Source of the DNA: Achromobacter spanius
GTDB lineage: Bacteria > Pseudomonadota > Gammaproteobacteria > Burkholderiales > Burkholderiaceae_B
DNA length: 64,000 nt
Direction: 5' to 3'
NCBI RefSeq assembly: GCF_029637605.1
Contig: NZ_CP121261.1
Location: forward strand, 4,216,001-4,280,000
The notes under the pieces are model-generated. The model saw nothing but the letters and a program-made list of their open reading frames with translations, made no database searches and was not told the origin of the DNA. Positions 52,176 to 60,160 of the stretch are shown one piece after another; the first letter of the stretch is position 1, and each line of letters opens with the position of its first letter. A program made the translations under genes and the position numbers.

Positions 52176-53069
52176 CTACTGGCAAGGAAACTGGCGGTTC
52201 AGGCCTGCAACGGCTGCGTCCAGGCGCGCCGCCAAGGCCGCGCTGGCGGCCGGCATCGGCTGCCGCAGTTCTTCGGTCAAGAGACCCAGGCGCCCAAGCT
52301 GCGCCTTCAGCGGGCCGGGGTTGGGTTCTTCGAAAGCCAGCCGGATCACCGGCGCCAAGGCATGGAACAGCCGGCGCGCCAAGTCCAACTGCTGCGCGCG
52401 CACCGCCTGGTACATGGCCACGAACAGATCAGGCCGTACATGCGCGGCGGCGGCGATCATGCCGGCGCCGCCCAGGCACAGCACGGACAAGGTTTGCAGG
52501 TCTTCGCCCGCCAGCACGCTCATCTGACCATCAGCGATCAGGGCGAGCGTCTTGTCCAGGGATCCGCCGCAATCCTTGATCGCGGCAATGTTCGGATGCG
52601 CGGCCAGCGACAACAAGGTCGATGTGTCCAGCGTGGTGCCCGTGCGGTACGGAATGTCGTAGAGCACCAGGGGAAAGCGCGAAGCATCGGCCAGGCAGCG
52701 GAAATAGGCGGCGGCCCCTTCTTGCCCGGCCCGCACGTAGTACGGCGCGGGCGCCAGAATGCCCGCCAGCGGCCGGGTGCCAAAGGCCGACAGGCGTTGC
52801 AGCACATGCCCCTGGTGGTTGCCGGCCAGGCCCATGATGACGGGCAGCCGGCCGGCTTCAATCAACACGGCGTCCAGCACCGCCAATTGCTCGGCGTCGT
52901 CCAGTGACGCGGCCTCGCCCGTGCTGCCACACACGACCAGCCCGTCCACACCCGCGGCGGCATAGTGGCGCACCAGGCGGCGCAAGGCGCCGCCGTCGAC
53001 GGCCCCGCCGGAAAACGGCGTCACCAGCGGCACCCAGACGCCTTGGAACACAGATTGTTGAATAGACAT
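52176..53069 (-). CDS. DapA/N-acetylneuraminate lyase family aldolase (4-hydroxy-tetrahydrodipicolinate synthase-like)
   Basis: A 297-residue TIM-barrel class I aldolase. GVWVPLVTPFSGG start, VCGSTGEAASL (pyruvate carboxylate binding), APYYVRAGQEG, the catalytic Tyr in YDIPYRTG and Schiff-base Lys in AAIKDCGG, and the EEPNPGPLKAQL end typical of true DapA enzymes. Condenses pyruvate with an aldehyde, aspartate semialdehyde if DapA. It may be a second DapA or a catabolic paralogue, as it stands alone and has a palindromic operator-like site about 100 bases upstream. Confidence 0.87.
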   Translation of the reverse strand: MSIQQSVFQGVWVPLVTPFSGGAVDGGALRRLVRHYAAAGVDGLVVCGSTGEAASLDDAEQLAVLDAVLIEAGRLPVIMGLAGNHQGHVLQRLSAFGTRPLAGILAPAPYYVRAGQEGAAAYFRCLADASRFPLVLYDIPYRTGTTLDTSTLLSLAAHPNIAAIKDCGGSLDKTLALIADGQMSVLAGEDLQTLSVLCLGGAGMIAAAAHVRPDLFVAMYQAVRAQQLDLARRLFHALAPVIRLAFEEPNPGPLKAQLGRLGLLTEELRQPMPAASAALAARLDAAVAGLNRQFPCQ

Positions 53070-53171
53070 AAGAACACTCCTTCGATGTAAGCGGACCGCG
53101 GTTGGACCGTACAGAAGTGCTCGGGATACTAGAGGTGCGCGCGGAGGCGCTGCTGCGCCGCCAGAAGGCCA

Positions 53172-53199
53172 CTGTTCCGTCGCCCATCTGACGGAACAG
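53172..53199. promoter_or_regulatory. Perfect 28-base inverted repeat, candidate operator
   Basis: CTGTTCCGTC and GACGGAACAG are exact reverse complements with eight bases between. It sits about 103-130 bases upstream of the DapA-family start. A related motif, CCGGTCAGATGAGCG, lies 5 bases to its right and resembles, in inverted orientation, the CCGTCAGATGGGCG inside the palindrome, suggesting an auxiliary half-site. Confidence 0.55.
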
Positions 53200-53209
53200 C
53201 ATGCTCCGG

Positions 53210-53308
53210 TCAGATGAGCGGCTGTTTTTTGGATTTCAGGCCGACGGCAGCCAGCACCACGCCCAGGGCGCGGATGCAGGAAGCGAATTGGATGGCCTGA
53301 AGAATCAT
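53210..53308 (-). CDS. Possible 32-residue hydrophobic peptide
   Basis: A frame reading MILQAIQFASCIRALGVVLA then AVGLKSKKQPLI with a hydrophobic segment and basic C-terminus. No Shine-Dalgarno sequence precedes it and nothing else supports expression, so it may be chance. It lies between the operator-like palindrome and the tandem repeat. Confidence 0.15.
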   Translation of the reverse strand: MILQAIQFASCIRALGVVLAAVGLKSKKQPLI

Positions 53309-53446
53309 GAATGAATAAAACACTAAGACGCGCCGATAAGACACACGTGGCGGCTGATGCGGAAATCTACCGGGCGGCCGTCACCGTGTCAACGGCGCGC
53401 GGTGGCCGGCGGCGCTTTGCGCATCAGACGGTTTGATGGCGCTTGG

Positions 53447-53499
53447 CCCGCACTTATTAGCCCGCGCTTATTAGCCCGCACTTATCAGCCCGCGCCTGG
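53447..53499. repeat. 14-bp tandem repeat, about 3.8 copies
   Basis: Units CCCGCACTTATTAG, CCCGCGCTTATTAG, CCCGCACTTATCAG and a partial CCCGCGCCTGG follow each other without gaps, just downstream of the methionine sulfoxide reductase gene. The CTTATTAG part may reflect slippage. Confidence 0.8.
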
Positions 53500-53516
53500 C
53501 CCGCGCATAACCACGC

Positions 53517-54002
53517 TTAACCCAGGCTGGCCAGGAACACGGCGCACAGCGCCTGCATGCCTTGGCGGTCGTCTTCGTCAAAACGATCCGGCACCGGGCT
53601 GTCCACATCCCACACGCCGATCAATTCGCCCTGATGCACCAGCGGCACCACGATTTCCGAACGCGACGCGGCGTCGCAAGCGATGTGGCCGGGGAAGGCA
53701 TGCACGTCGGGCACCAACTGCGTCTGCCGTTGGCTCGCGGCCGCGCCGCACACGCCGCGATCCAAGGGAATCCGCACGCAGGCCGGCTTGCCCTGGAAGG
53801 GTCCAAGAACCAGCTCGGTGCCATCAAAGAAATAAAAGCCCGCCCAGTTCAGATCGGGCAAGGCTTGATAGGCCAGCGCGCTCAGGTTGGCGGCATTGGC
53901 GATGCGGTCGGGCTCGCCTTCCAGCAGCGCGCGGGCCTGCGCCACCAATTCGGCATACAGGGCGGACTTGGATTCGGCAACGATAGGGGCGGCTTCGAAC
54001 AT
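53517..54002 (-). CDS. msrC: Free methionine-(R)-sulfoxide reductase, GAF-domain type
   Basis: A 161-residue single GAF domain: LNWAGFYFFDGTELVLGPFQGKPACVRIPLDRGVCGAAA, then HIACDAASRSEIVVPL and GVWDVDSPVPDRFDEDDR. These match fRMsr enzymes, whose redox cysteines correspond to those in ACVRI, GVCG and HIACD. Reduces free methionine R-sulfoxide in the cytoplasm, coupled to thioredoxin. Monocistronic, divergent from the aminotransferase that follows. Confidence 0.93.
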   Translation of the reverse strand: MFEAAPIVAESKSALYAELVAQARALLEGEPDRIANAANLSALAYQALPDLNWAGFYFFDGTELVLGPFQGKPACVRIPLDRGVCGAAASQRQTQLVPDVHAFPGHIACDAASRSEIVVPLVHQGELIGVWDVDSPVPDRFDEDDRQGMQALCAVFLASLG

Positions 54003-54160
54003 GGCGATAAATGTAACTGTACAGGCGGTTTTCGATGCAGGTGATTTTAGGGGTTCCGCGCGTTAAAGGGGCCGGGCTGCTAGCGTGTGGGACAATACTT
54101 TTTTGTCGCAGTCCCCGTTACAAGCCTCTCCCTTTACCCTTCTTCTTCAAGAAGCAATCC

Positions 54161-55363
54161 ATGGACAAGCCTCTCGAACCTGCGTTTTCCTTTTCGGAAC
54201 GCGCCCAGCAACTTACCAGCTCCGCCATCCGCGAGATCCTCAAGGTCACCGAGCGCCCCGAAGTCATTTCGTTCGCTGGCGGCCTGCCCGCGCCCGGCGG
54301 CTTCCCGGTAGAAGTGGTACGTGCTGCGTTCGACAAGGTATTGGCCACCAACGGCCGCGCGGCTTTGCAATACGGCCCCACCGAAGGTTTTGCACCGCTG
54401 CGTCAATGGGTTGCCGACGACCTGAACCGCGCGGGCGCCAACGTCGCCGCCGACCAGATCCTGATCGTTTCGGGTTCGCAGCAGGCGCTGGACCTGCTGG
54501 GCAAAGTGCTAATCGACAAGGACAGCAAGGTGCTGGTCGAAGACCCCAGCTACCTGGGCGCCCTGCAATCGTTCAGCCTGTACCAGCCGAAGTTCGTACC
54601 GGTGCCCACCGATGAAGGCGGCCTCATCCCCGAAGCCATCACGCCTGAACTGGCTGACGGCGCACGCTTCCTGTACGCGCTGCCCAACTTCCAGAACCCC
54701 ACGGGCCGCACGCTGAACCTGGAGCGCCGCATCGCGCTGGTCAAGCGCGCCGCCGAACTGAACCTGACCATCGTTGAAGACGACCCCTACGGCGAACTGC
54801 GCTATGCAGGCGAGCCGCAGCCGGGCCTGATCGCGCTGGCCGCCGAATACGGCGCCAACGTCGTTCGCCTGGGCACGTTCTCGAAGGTGCTGGCCCCCGG
54901 CCTGCGCCTGGGCTACATCGCCGGCGCGCGCTCGCTGATCAACAAGCTGGTGCAGGCCAAGCAAGCCACCGACCTGCACACGCCCACGCTGACGCAGATG
55001 GCCGTGTACGAAATCGTCAAGGACGGCTTCCTGGAAGAGCATCTGCCCAACGTGCGCGAAATCTACCGCGCCCAAGGCAGCTGCATGCTGGACGCGATCA
55101 AACAGGAATTCCCGTCCACCGTCACCTGGACCAAGCCGGAAGGCGGCATGTTCATCTGGCTGACGCTGCCCGAACACATGGACAGCACCAAGCTGCTGGA
55201 AAAGGCCATCGCGCAAAACGTGGCCTTCGTGCCCGGCGCGCCGTTCTACAGCGGCGCGGGCAAACCGAACACGCTGCGCCTGAGCTTCGCCACCGTGCCG
55301 GAAGACAAGATCCGCACGGGCATCGCCATCCTGGGCAAGCTGCTCAAGGAATACACGGCATAA
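54161..55363 (+). CDS. Class I PLP-dependent aminotransferase (LysN/2-aminoadipate type)
   Basis: A 400-residue fold-type I aminotransferase. Starts MDKPLEPAFSFSERAQQLTSSAIREILK; further marks are SFAGGLPAPGGFP, YGPTEGFAPLRQWV, YALPNFQNPTGRTL, EDDPYGELRY and the Schiff-base lysine in GTFSKVLAPGLRLGY. This sub-family includes 2-aminoadipate and broad-specificity aromatic/branched-chain transaminases. No DNA-binding domain, so it is not a MocR regulator. A clear intrinsic terminator follows. Its precise amino donor cannot be read. Confidence 0.9.
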   Translation: MDKPLEPAFSFSERAQQLTSSAIREILKVTERPEVISFAGGLPAPGGFPVEVVRAAFDKVLATNGRAALQYGPTEGFAPLRQWVADDLNRAGANVAADQILIVSGSQQALDLLGKVLIDKDSKVLVEDPSYLGALQSFSLYQPKFVPVPTDEGGLIPEAITPELADGARFLYALPNFQNPTGRTLNLERRIALVKRAAELNLTIVEDDPYGELRYAGEPQPGLIALAAEYGANVVRLGTFSKVLAPGLRLGYIAGARSLINKLVQAKQATDLHTPTLTQMAVYEIVKDGFLEEHLPNVREIYRAQGSCMLDAIKQEFPSTVTWTKPEGGMFIWLTLPEHMDSTKLLEKAIAQNVAFVPGAPFYSGAGKPNTLRLSFATVPEDKIRTGIAILGKLLKEYTA

Positions 55364-55424
55364 GCAAACCGTAGCCAGGGCAATGCGGCCTGAAAACCGC
55401 ATCCTGAACGGCGATTGACCTTCC

Positions 55425-55456
55425 ACGGCCGGGCGCAATGCCCGGCCGTTGTTTTA
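55425..55456 (+). terminator. Intrinsic terminator after the aminotransferase gene
   Basis: ACGGCCGGGC and GCCCGGCCGT form a perfect 10-bp stem with a 5-base loop, followed by TGTTTTA. A TTG-started extension of the ubiA frame would begin inside this hairpin, which argues against it. Confidence 0.8.
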
Positions 55457-55487
55457 TGCTGTCGGCTTTGCCGACCATTTTCTGACC

Positions 55488-56420
55488 GTGACAGTGAGCG
55501 CCTCGCAACAACCTCCCGTCGATCTCAGCGACATCGTTTTCACCGACTGGGTCGAACGCTGGCTCCCGAAGTCGTGGCGGCCCTACGCCCGCCTGTGCCG
55601 CCTGGATCGGCCCATCGGCACGTGGCTGACGCTGCTGCCAGCCATCGCCGCGCTGGTTCAGTCCGCGGGCGGGCTGCCCGACCTGCAACGACTGGTCGTC
55701 TTTTCGCTGGGCGCGCTGCTGATGCGCGGCATCGGCTGCACCGTCAACGACATGTGCGACCGCAACTTCGACAAGCACGTCGAACGCACGCGCTTCCGTC
55801 CACTGACCAGCGGGCAGTTGTCGATGAAGAACGCCGTGTGGTTCCTGGTGGGCCAGTTGCTGGTCTGCGGGTCACTGCTGTTTTTCCTGAACGAGATGAG
55901 CCGCTGGCTGGCCTTGGCCGTGCTGCCTTTCGTCTTCATCTACCCACTGTGCAAGCGCGTCACATACTGGCCGCAAGTGGTGCTGGGCATCTGCTTTAAC
56001 TGGGGCATGCTGATGGCCTGGTCCGACACGCAGAACGTGGTGCCGCTGGCCGCCATCGCGATGTGGCTGGGCGCGGTGCTTTGGCAGGTGGGCTACGACA
56101 GCATCTACGCCTATGTTGACGTGCGCGATGACCGCAGCCTGGGCCTGCACTCCACCGCCATGCGCTTTGGCGACCAGGGCAAGCTGTGGATCGGCGGCTT
56201 CTACGCCGCCACCGTCGTGCTGTGGGCCTGGGGTGGCCACGCCATGGGGCTGTCGTGGGCGTATCAGGTGGGGATGGCCGCCGTGGCGGTGCATCTGGCG
56301 TGGCAGTTGAAGGTGTTCGACATCCAGCGGCCCGACCGCAATTTCATGCTGTTTCGCGCCAACCTGTGGCTGGGCGCGCTGCTGGTTGCGGCGGCGTTGG
56401 CGGGCACGCTGATCCGCTAG
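55488..56420 (+). CDS. ubiA: 4-hydroxybenzoate polyprenyltransferase
   Basis: A 310-residue inner-membrane prenyltransferase that attaches the polyprenyl tail to 4-hydroxybenzoate in ubiquinone synthesis. Both Asp-rich sites are present: NDMCDRNFDKHVERTRFRPLTSG, and DSIYAYVDVRDDRSLGLHSTAMRFG. About eight helices. Starts at GTG 55488 or 55494 are both feasible; neither has a strong ribosome site. Not linked to ubiC here. Confidence 0.94.
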   Translation: MTVSASQQPPVDLSDIVFTDWVERWLPKSWRPYARLCRLDRPIGTWLTLLPAIAALVQSAGGLPDLQRLVVFSLGALLMRGIGCTVNDMCDRNFDKHVERTRFRPLTSGQLSMKNAVWFLVGQLLVCGSLLFFLNEMSRWLALAVLPFVFIYPLCKRVTYWPQVVLGICFNWGMLMAWSDTQNVVPLAAIAMWLGAVLWQVGYDSIYAYVDVRDDRSLGLHSTAMRFGDQGKLWIGGFYAATVVLWAWGGHAMGLSWAYQVGMAAVAVHLAWQLKVFDIQRPDRNFMLFRANLWLGALLVAAALAGTLIR

Positions 56421-56482
56421 GGAAGACGGGGCATATACGCAGACCCGACGTAGACCCGGCCCGGATCCGACCCAGACCCTGG

Positions 56483-56544
56483 GCATGAGCCGGGCACATG
56501 AGCCGGCCATATGAGCCGCCATATGAGCCGCCACATGAGCCGGC
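56483..56544. repeat. 12-13-bp tandem repeat, five copies
   Basis: Units of the form CATATGAGCCGC or CACATGAGCCGGC follow one another five times in the gap between ubiA and the DUF1090 gene. Each unit contains ATGAGCC. No gene is seen in the gap; the repeat is probably a slippage product. Confidence 0.8.
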
Positions 56545-56626
56545 CACGATTAGCCGCGCGCGCATTGCCGCCTGGGCCGGATCGCGCCATCATGGCGCTT
56601 GTCGAAACGACTTACGGAGACACCGC

Positions 56627-57031
56627 ATGCCCTCTTTCGTGAAATCCCTGGCGACTGTCGCCGCCGCCTCTGCCATGTTGGGCGCACTGCCCGCGCAGGC
56701 CGCCACCGACTGCTCGGCGCAGCGCGGTTGCGCCGCCAAGTTCTGCGAAATCGAAAACGACATCGCCGCCGCCCAGGCACAGAACAACACGCGCCGCGAA
56801 GCTGGCTTGAAGAAGGCGCTGGCCGAAGCCCGTGCCAATTGCACCGACAGCCGCCTGCAATCGCAGCGCGAAGCCGACGTGCGTGAGAAGCAAACCAAGG
56901 TGTCCGAACGCGAAGAAGAGTTGAAGGAAGCGCGCGCCAAGGGCAAGCAAGACAAAATCGACAAGGCCCAGCGCAAGCTGCAAGAAGCCCAGTCTGAATA
57001 CAACGCCGCGCTGGTTGAGTTGAACCGATAG
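56627..57031 (+). CDS. DUF1090 family periplasmic protein (YqjC-like)
   Basis: A 134-residue exported protein: signal peptide MPSFVKSLATVAAASAMLGA ending at LPAQA-AT, then DCSAQRGCAAKFCEIENDI with conserved cysteines, followed by a long charged helix (KQTKVSEREEELKEARAKGKQ) of coiled-coil type. Matches DUF1090, whose E. coli member is YqjC; function unknown, periplasmic stress proposed for some. GGAGA ribosome site seven bases before ATG. A strong terminator follows. Confidence 0.9.
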   Translation: MPSFVKSLATVAAASAMLGALPAQAATDCSAQRGCAAKFCEIENDIAAAQAQNNTRREAGLKKALAEARANCTDSRLQSQREADVREKQTKVSEREEELKEARAKGKQDKIDKAQRKLQEAQSEYNAALVELNR

Positions 57032-57091
57032 CGCGTTTGCGCCCAGGTTGCGCCCTGTTTTCGCCCTGTTTTCGCGGTTTGCTTTCCCTTA

Positions 57092-57123
57092 GCCCCGGGC
57101 ATGCCCCGGGGCATTGCTTTTTT
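57092..57123 (+). terminator. Intrinsic terminator after the DUF1090 gene
   Basis: GCCCCGGGCA and TGCCCCGGGGC form a stem with one bulged base, followed by CATTGCTTTTTT. Confidence 0.8.
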
Positions 57124-57392
57124 CGTCCTGGACGCGACGTTCGAGCAGCCTTTCGAACTCCCTCGCAACCACTATCTATCGTGTCACCAGACGGAAATAT
57201 CACCATCCATGGTGTCAACTGGTGGAATCCAAATCGATTAGTACAGAATTTGGAAAGATGTTTTCAGGTAATAAGGGTTTATCCCAGGGTTCTTTGAGCA
57301 CAGAATGCATCTCATCGGGACACAGCAAGCGAACCCCCGGCAATGACGCCAGCGGTTCGAATCCCAAGCTCACAAGACACCGGAGGTCTGCT
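57124..57392. other. AT-richer promoter region of the DUF4148 gene
   Basis: About 270 bases, noticeably richer in A/T than the surroundings between 57170 and 57290. Contains the palindrome CACCATCCATGGTG at 57201-57214 and a strong CGGAGG ribosome site just before the next start. No other gene is seen. A promoter is likely but I cannot place its boxes with confidence. Confidence 0.4.
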
Positions 57393-57785
57393 ATGAAAAC
57401 CCTTGCTACCGCATTGATGCTGTCCATGTCCGTTCTGGCTGCTGGCGCGCAAGCCGCCGAAGCCGACCAAGGCCCGACCCGCGCACAGGTTCAGGCCGAA
57501 CTGCAACAAGCCAAGGTTTCGGGCCAATACACGTTCGGCGAAGAAGGCTACCCCGCCCCCATCGCCCAGAAGTCCAGCCTGACCTCGCAACAAGTCCAAG
57601 CTGAACTCGCCCAAGCCAAGAACGCTGGTGAAGTCACCTTCGGCAACCTGGACTACCCGCCCGTCGCCGCCGCTGAACACGCCACGTCGCTGAGCCGTTC
57701 GCAGGTTCAGTCGCAACTGGCCCAAGCCAAGGCGGAAGGTCTGGTCACCTTCGGCAACCTGGACTACCCCCCCATGGGCAGCTGA
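57393..57785 (+). CDS. DUF4148 repeat protein, exported
   Basis: A 130-residue protein with signal peptide MKTLATALMLSMSVLAAGAQ-AAEA. The mature part consists of three repeats of about 38-40 residues with the core QVQAELxQAKxxGxxTFGxxxYPP (starting near residues 31, 71 and 108), the DUF4148 unit common and abundant in Burkholderiales. Function unknown; likely periplasmic. The ribosome binding site is strong and a near-ideal terminator follows, as for a highly expressed single gene. Confidence 0.92.
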   Translation: MKTLATALMLSMSVLAAGAQAAEADQGPTRAQVQAELQQAKVSGQYTFGEEGYPAPIAQKSSLTSQQVQAELAQAKNAGEVTFGNLDYPPVAAAEHATSLSRSQVQSQLAQAKAEGLVTFGNLDYPPMGS

Positions 57786-57820
57786 TCCACGGGCCTGAAA
57801 AGGCCGTGACAGCCCCATCG

Positions 57821-57857
57821 AAAGCCCCTCGGCAAATTACCGAGGGGCTTTGTTTTT
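57821..57857 (+). terminator. Intrinsic terminator after the DUF4148 gene
   Basis: AAAGCCCCTCGG and CCGAGGGGCTTT are perfect 12-base arms around a 7-base loop, followed by GTTTTTG. Confidence 0.9.
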
Positions 57858-57988
57858 GACGATTCGACTGCTAATTAAGTCATATCGGCGTTAACTTAAG
57901 CCGTTACGACAGATTTGATTCTACAAATCGACAGCGCTCACGCATAGGATGAGGCCACCCCCGTCCCTTTCATTGCAGGAGCCGCACC

Positions 57989-59110
57989 ATGTCCACTTCA
58001 GCCACCCGCCCCATCGTTTTGCTGGGCGCCGGAAAAATCGGTTTCGCCATTGCCCTGATGCTGGAACGCAGCGGCGACTACACCGTTCTGGTTGCCGATC
58101 AGGACCCCGCCCGGCTGGCGGTTCTGGCCGAACTGGGCTGCGAAACCCGCCAGATCAGTGACGACGCCTCGGTGGCGCGCTGCATCGAAGGCGCCTATGC
58201 CGTGGTCAACGCCCTGCCCTTTCATCGCGCCACCGCGGTCGCCAGCCTTTGCGCACGCGCCGGCGTGCACTACTTTGACCTGACCGAAGACGTCGCCAGC
58301 ACCCACGCCATCCAGGCGCTGGCGGGCGATGTGCATAGCGTGTTGATGCCGCAGTGCGGTCTGGCCCCCGGCTTCATCGGCATCGTCGGCAACGCGCTGG
58401 CGCGTCGCTTCGACACCTTGCTGGACCTGCGCATGCGCGTCGGCGCGCTACCGCGTTACCCCTCCAACAGCTTGCGCTACAACCTGACCTGGAGCACCGA
58501 GGGGCTGATCAACGAATACTGCAACCCTTGCGAAGCCATCGTCGACGGGCAACTGACCAGCGTGCCGGCGCTAGAGGGCTACGAAACGTTCGCGCTGGAT
58601 GGCGTGGAATACGAAGCCTTCAACACCTCGGGCGGACTAGGCACACTGCCCGCGACACTGCTGGGCCGCGCCCGCAACGTCGACTACAAGTCGGTTCGCT
58701 ATCCGGGCCACTGCAACATCATGAAGTTGCTGCTCAACGACCTGCGCCTGCGCGATCGTCGCGACCTGCTCAAGGATATTTTCGAGTCCGCCATCCCCAC
58801 CACCGAGCAGGACGTCATCGTCATCCAGGCCTCGGCGTCCGGCCATCGCCACGGCCGCTTGGAGGAAGAGTCCTACCCGATCCGCGTGTTCGGCGCGGAC
58901 GTGGACGGCCACCGCCTAAGCGCCATCCAGTTGTCCACGGCGGCGGGCATCTGCGCGGCACTGGATCTGGTGGCGCAAGGCACCTTGCCGCAAAAGGGCT
59001 TCGTGGGCCAGGAAGCGATTGATCTGGATGCCTTGCTGAACAACCGTTTCGGCCGTGTGTATGCCGGCAAGCCACTGGCGCTGGCGGGCTGCGCGACGGC
59101 CGACCGCTAA
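57989..59110 (+). CDS. Saccharopine dehydrogenase-family NAD(P)-dependent enzyme
   Basis: A 373-residue oxidoreductase with the N-terminal Rossmann motif LLGAGKIGFAIALMLERSG, then AYAVVNALPFHRATAVASLCARAGVHYFDLTED and MPQCGLAPGFIGIVGNALARRF, typical of saccharopine/lysine 6-dehydrogenase-like proteins. Known relatives oxidise lysine or saccharopine or act in polyamine metabolism; the substrate here is unknown. CAGGAG upstream of the ATG. Ends 46 bases before a converging regulator gene. Confidence 0.88.
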   Translation: MSTSATRPIVLLGAGKIGFAIALMLERSGDYTVLVADQDPARLAVLAELGCETRQISDDASVARCIEGAYAVVNALPFHRATAVASLCARAGVHYFDLTEDVASTHAIQALAGDVHSVLMPQCGLAPGFIGIVGNALARRFDTLLDLRMRVGALPRYPSNSLRYNLTWSTEGLINEYCNPCEAIVDGQLTSVPALEGYETFALDGVEYEAFNTSGGLGTLPATLLGRARNVDYKSVRYPGHCNIMKLLLNDLRLRDRRDLLKDIFESAIPTTEQDVIVIQASASGHRHGRLEEESYPIRVFGADVDGHRLSAIQLSTAAGICAALDLVAQGTLPQKGFVGQEAIDLDALLNNRFGRVYAGKPLALAGCATADR

Positions 59111-59156
59111 ACGCCGCTCCCACCCGCGCAAGCGCGCGCGCACTGCCCGCGCGGCG

Positions 59157-59921
59157 TTACGTCCAGCCTTCCAGGCGTAGCGTCGCGCGCACCAGCCGCT
59201 GTTCTTCCTGTTCGATATCCGACAAGCTTTGACGCACGCTGTCTACATGGTCGGCGGCGGCTTTGCGCGCCTGCTCGGGTTGCCGACTCGTCACCGCGTT
59301 GAACAGGCGCGTATGCTGCCGGTCGATCTGCCGCTTTTCCGGCTCGCGGTGGTACAGGTTGTTCACGCATGCAAACACCGACCCCAGCAGCAGATCCGTC
59401 AGCGATTGCAGCGTGTGCACCAGCACCGGGTTATGCGAGGCCTCGCAGATCGCCAGATGGAAGGCGTGGTCCAGATGGGCGTGGGTGGCCGTATCGGTAG
59501 CCGCGCCTTGCGCCGCCACCATCTCGTCATAACGGCGGCGGATCATGATGAAATCCGCCTCGGTGCCGCGTATGGCGGCAAGCCGCGCGGACTCGGCTTC
59601 CAGCAGCGAACGCACTTCCAGCAAGTCGTATAGCGTGCGGGGCTGCGAATTGAACAGATGCATCAAAGGCCCGGCATCCACCTTTGAAATGTGCGCCACG
59701 AACGAGCCCTTGCCTTGCGCGGTGTGGATGATCTCGCGCGCGCGCAACAGCTTCAGCCCTTCGCGCAGCGCCGTGCGCGACACGCCCAGCTTTTCAGTCA
59801 AGCGCCGCTCAGACGGCAACGCCTGCCCCGCCTTGAGCACGCCATCCAGGATCAGGCGTTCGATTCGCTCGGCAACCTCGTCCGCCACCTGGCGGGGCTT
59901 TTCTTCTGTTTCCGCGTACAT
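59157..59921 (-). CDS. FadR-family (GntR) transcriptional regulator, probable glcB regulator
   Basis: A 254-residue regulator. Residues 10-75 are the GntR winged helix (VADEVAERIERLILDGVLKAGQALPSERRLTEKLGVSRTALREGLKLL) and the remainder the FadR/FCD all-helical effector domain with metal-binding His/Asp positions (RSLLEAESARLAAIRG; HLDHAFHLAICEASHNPVLVHTLQ). Divergent from glcB, it resembles GlcC/LldR-type sensors of glycolate, lactate or related acids. Two TGGTATGACCA sites in the shared promoter region fit its operator class. Ligand inferred only. Confidence 0.92.
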   Translation of the reverse strand: MYAETEEKPRQVADEVAERIERLILDGVLKAGQALPSERRLTEKLGVSRTALREGLKLLRAREIIHTAQGKGSFVAHISKVDAGPLMHLFNSQPRTLYDLLEVRSLLEAESARLAAIRGTEADFIMIRRRYDEMVAAQGAATDTATHAHLDHAFHLAICEASHNPVLVHTLQSLTDLLLGSVFACVNNLYHREPEKRQIDRQHTRLFNAVTSRQPEQARKAAADHVDSVRQSLSDIEQEEQRLVRATLRLEGWT

Positions 59922-59937
59922 GCAATCTCCGCACCAG

Positions 59938-59948
59938 TGGTATGACCA
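59938..59948. promoter_or_regulatory. FadR-type operator next to the regulator gene
   Basis: TGGTATGACCA, the TGGT-N3-ACCA palindrome of FadR-family regulators, 17 bases upstream of the regulator's start codon; probable autoregulation. Confidence 0.75.
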
Positions 59949-60044
59949 AGCCGAATCATTGTTCCCGGCGAATTCCCATACCCTCGTAAGTGGCTGATAT
60001 AGAACCATAAAAATTAGGTATCTGTCTTCACCGCCGCAAACAAA

Positions 60045-60057
60045 CTGGTATGACCAG
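60045..60057. promoter_or_regulatory. FadR-type operator in the glcB promoter region
   Basis: CTGGTATGACCAG contains the same 11-base core as the site at 59938 with one extra paired base on each side. About 104 bases upstream of the glcB ATG. Confidence 0.75.
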
Positions 60058-60160
60058 CTGGTTTTGATATGGACATTGCAGCGGGTGCGAACGATGATGT
60101 CAAAACAGATTCGCCCGGCGCCAGCGCGCCGGCCAGCCCTACTTACCGCTAGAGACCCGC

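Larger units (their letters stand above)
53070..53516. other. 447-base intergenic region upstream of the DapA-family gene
   Basis: Holds, from left to right, the leader of the DapA-family gene, the palindrome at 53172-53199, a possible 32-residue frame on the minus strand at 53210-53308 (below), about 110 bases with nothing clear, and a 14-bp tandem repeat at 53447-53499. No RNA gene recognised. Confidence 0.5.

Noticed and set aside
53447..53499. CRISPR array
   Set aside because: The 14-bp units abut each other with no spacers and there are no cas genes.
52176..59110. A lysine pathway linking the DapA-family gene, the aminotransferase and the saccharopine-dehydrogenase-like gene
   Set aside because: They are on different strands, separated by terminators and unrelated genes, so shared substrate families are not evidence of one pathway.
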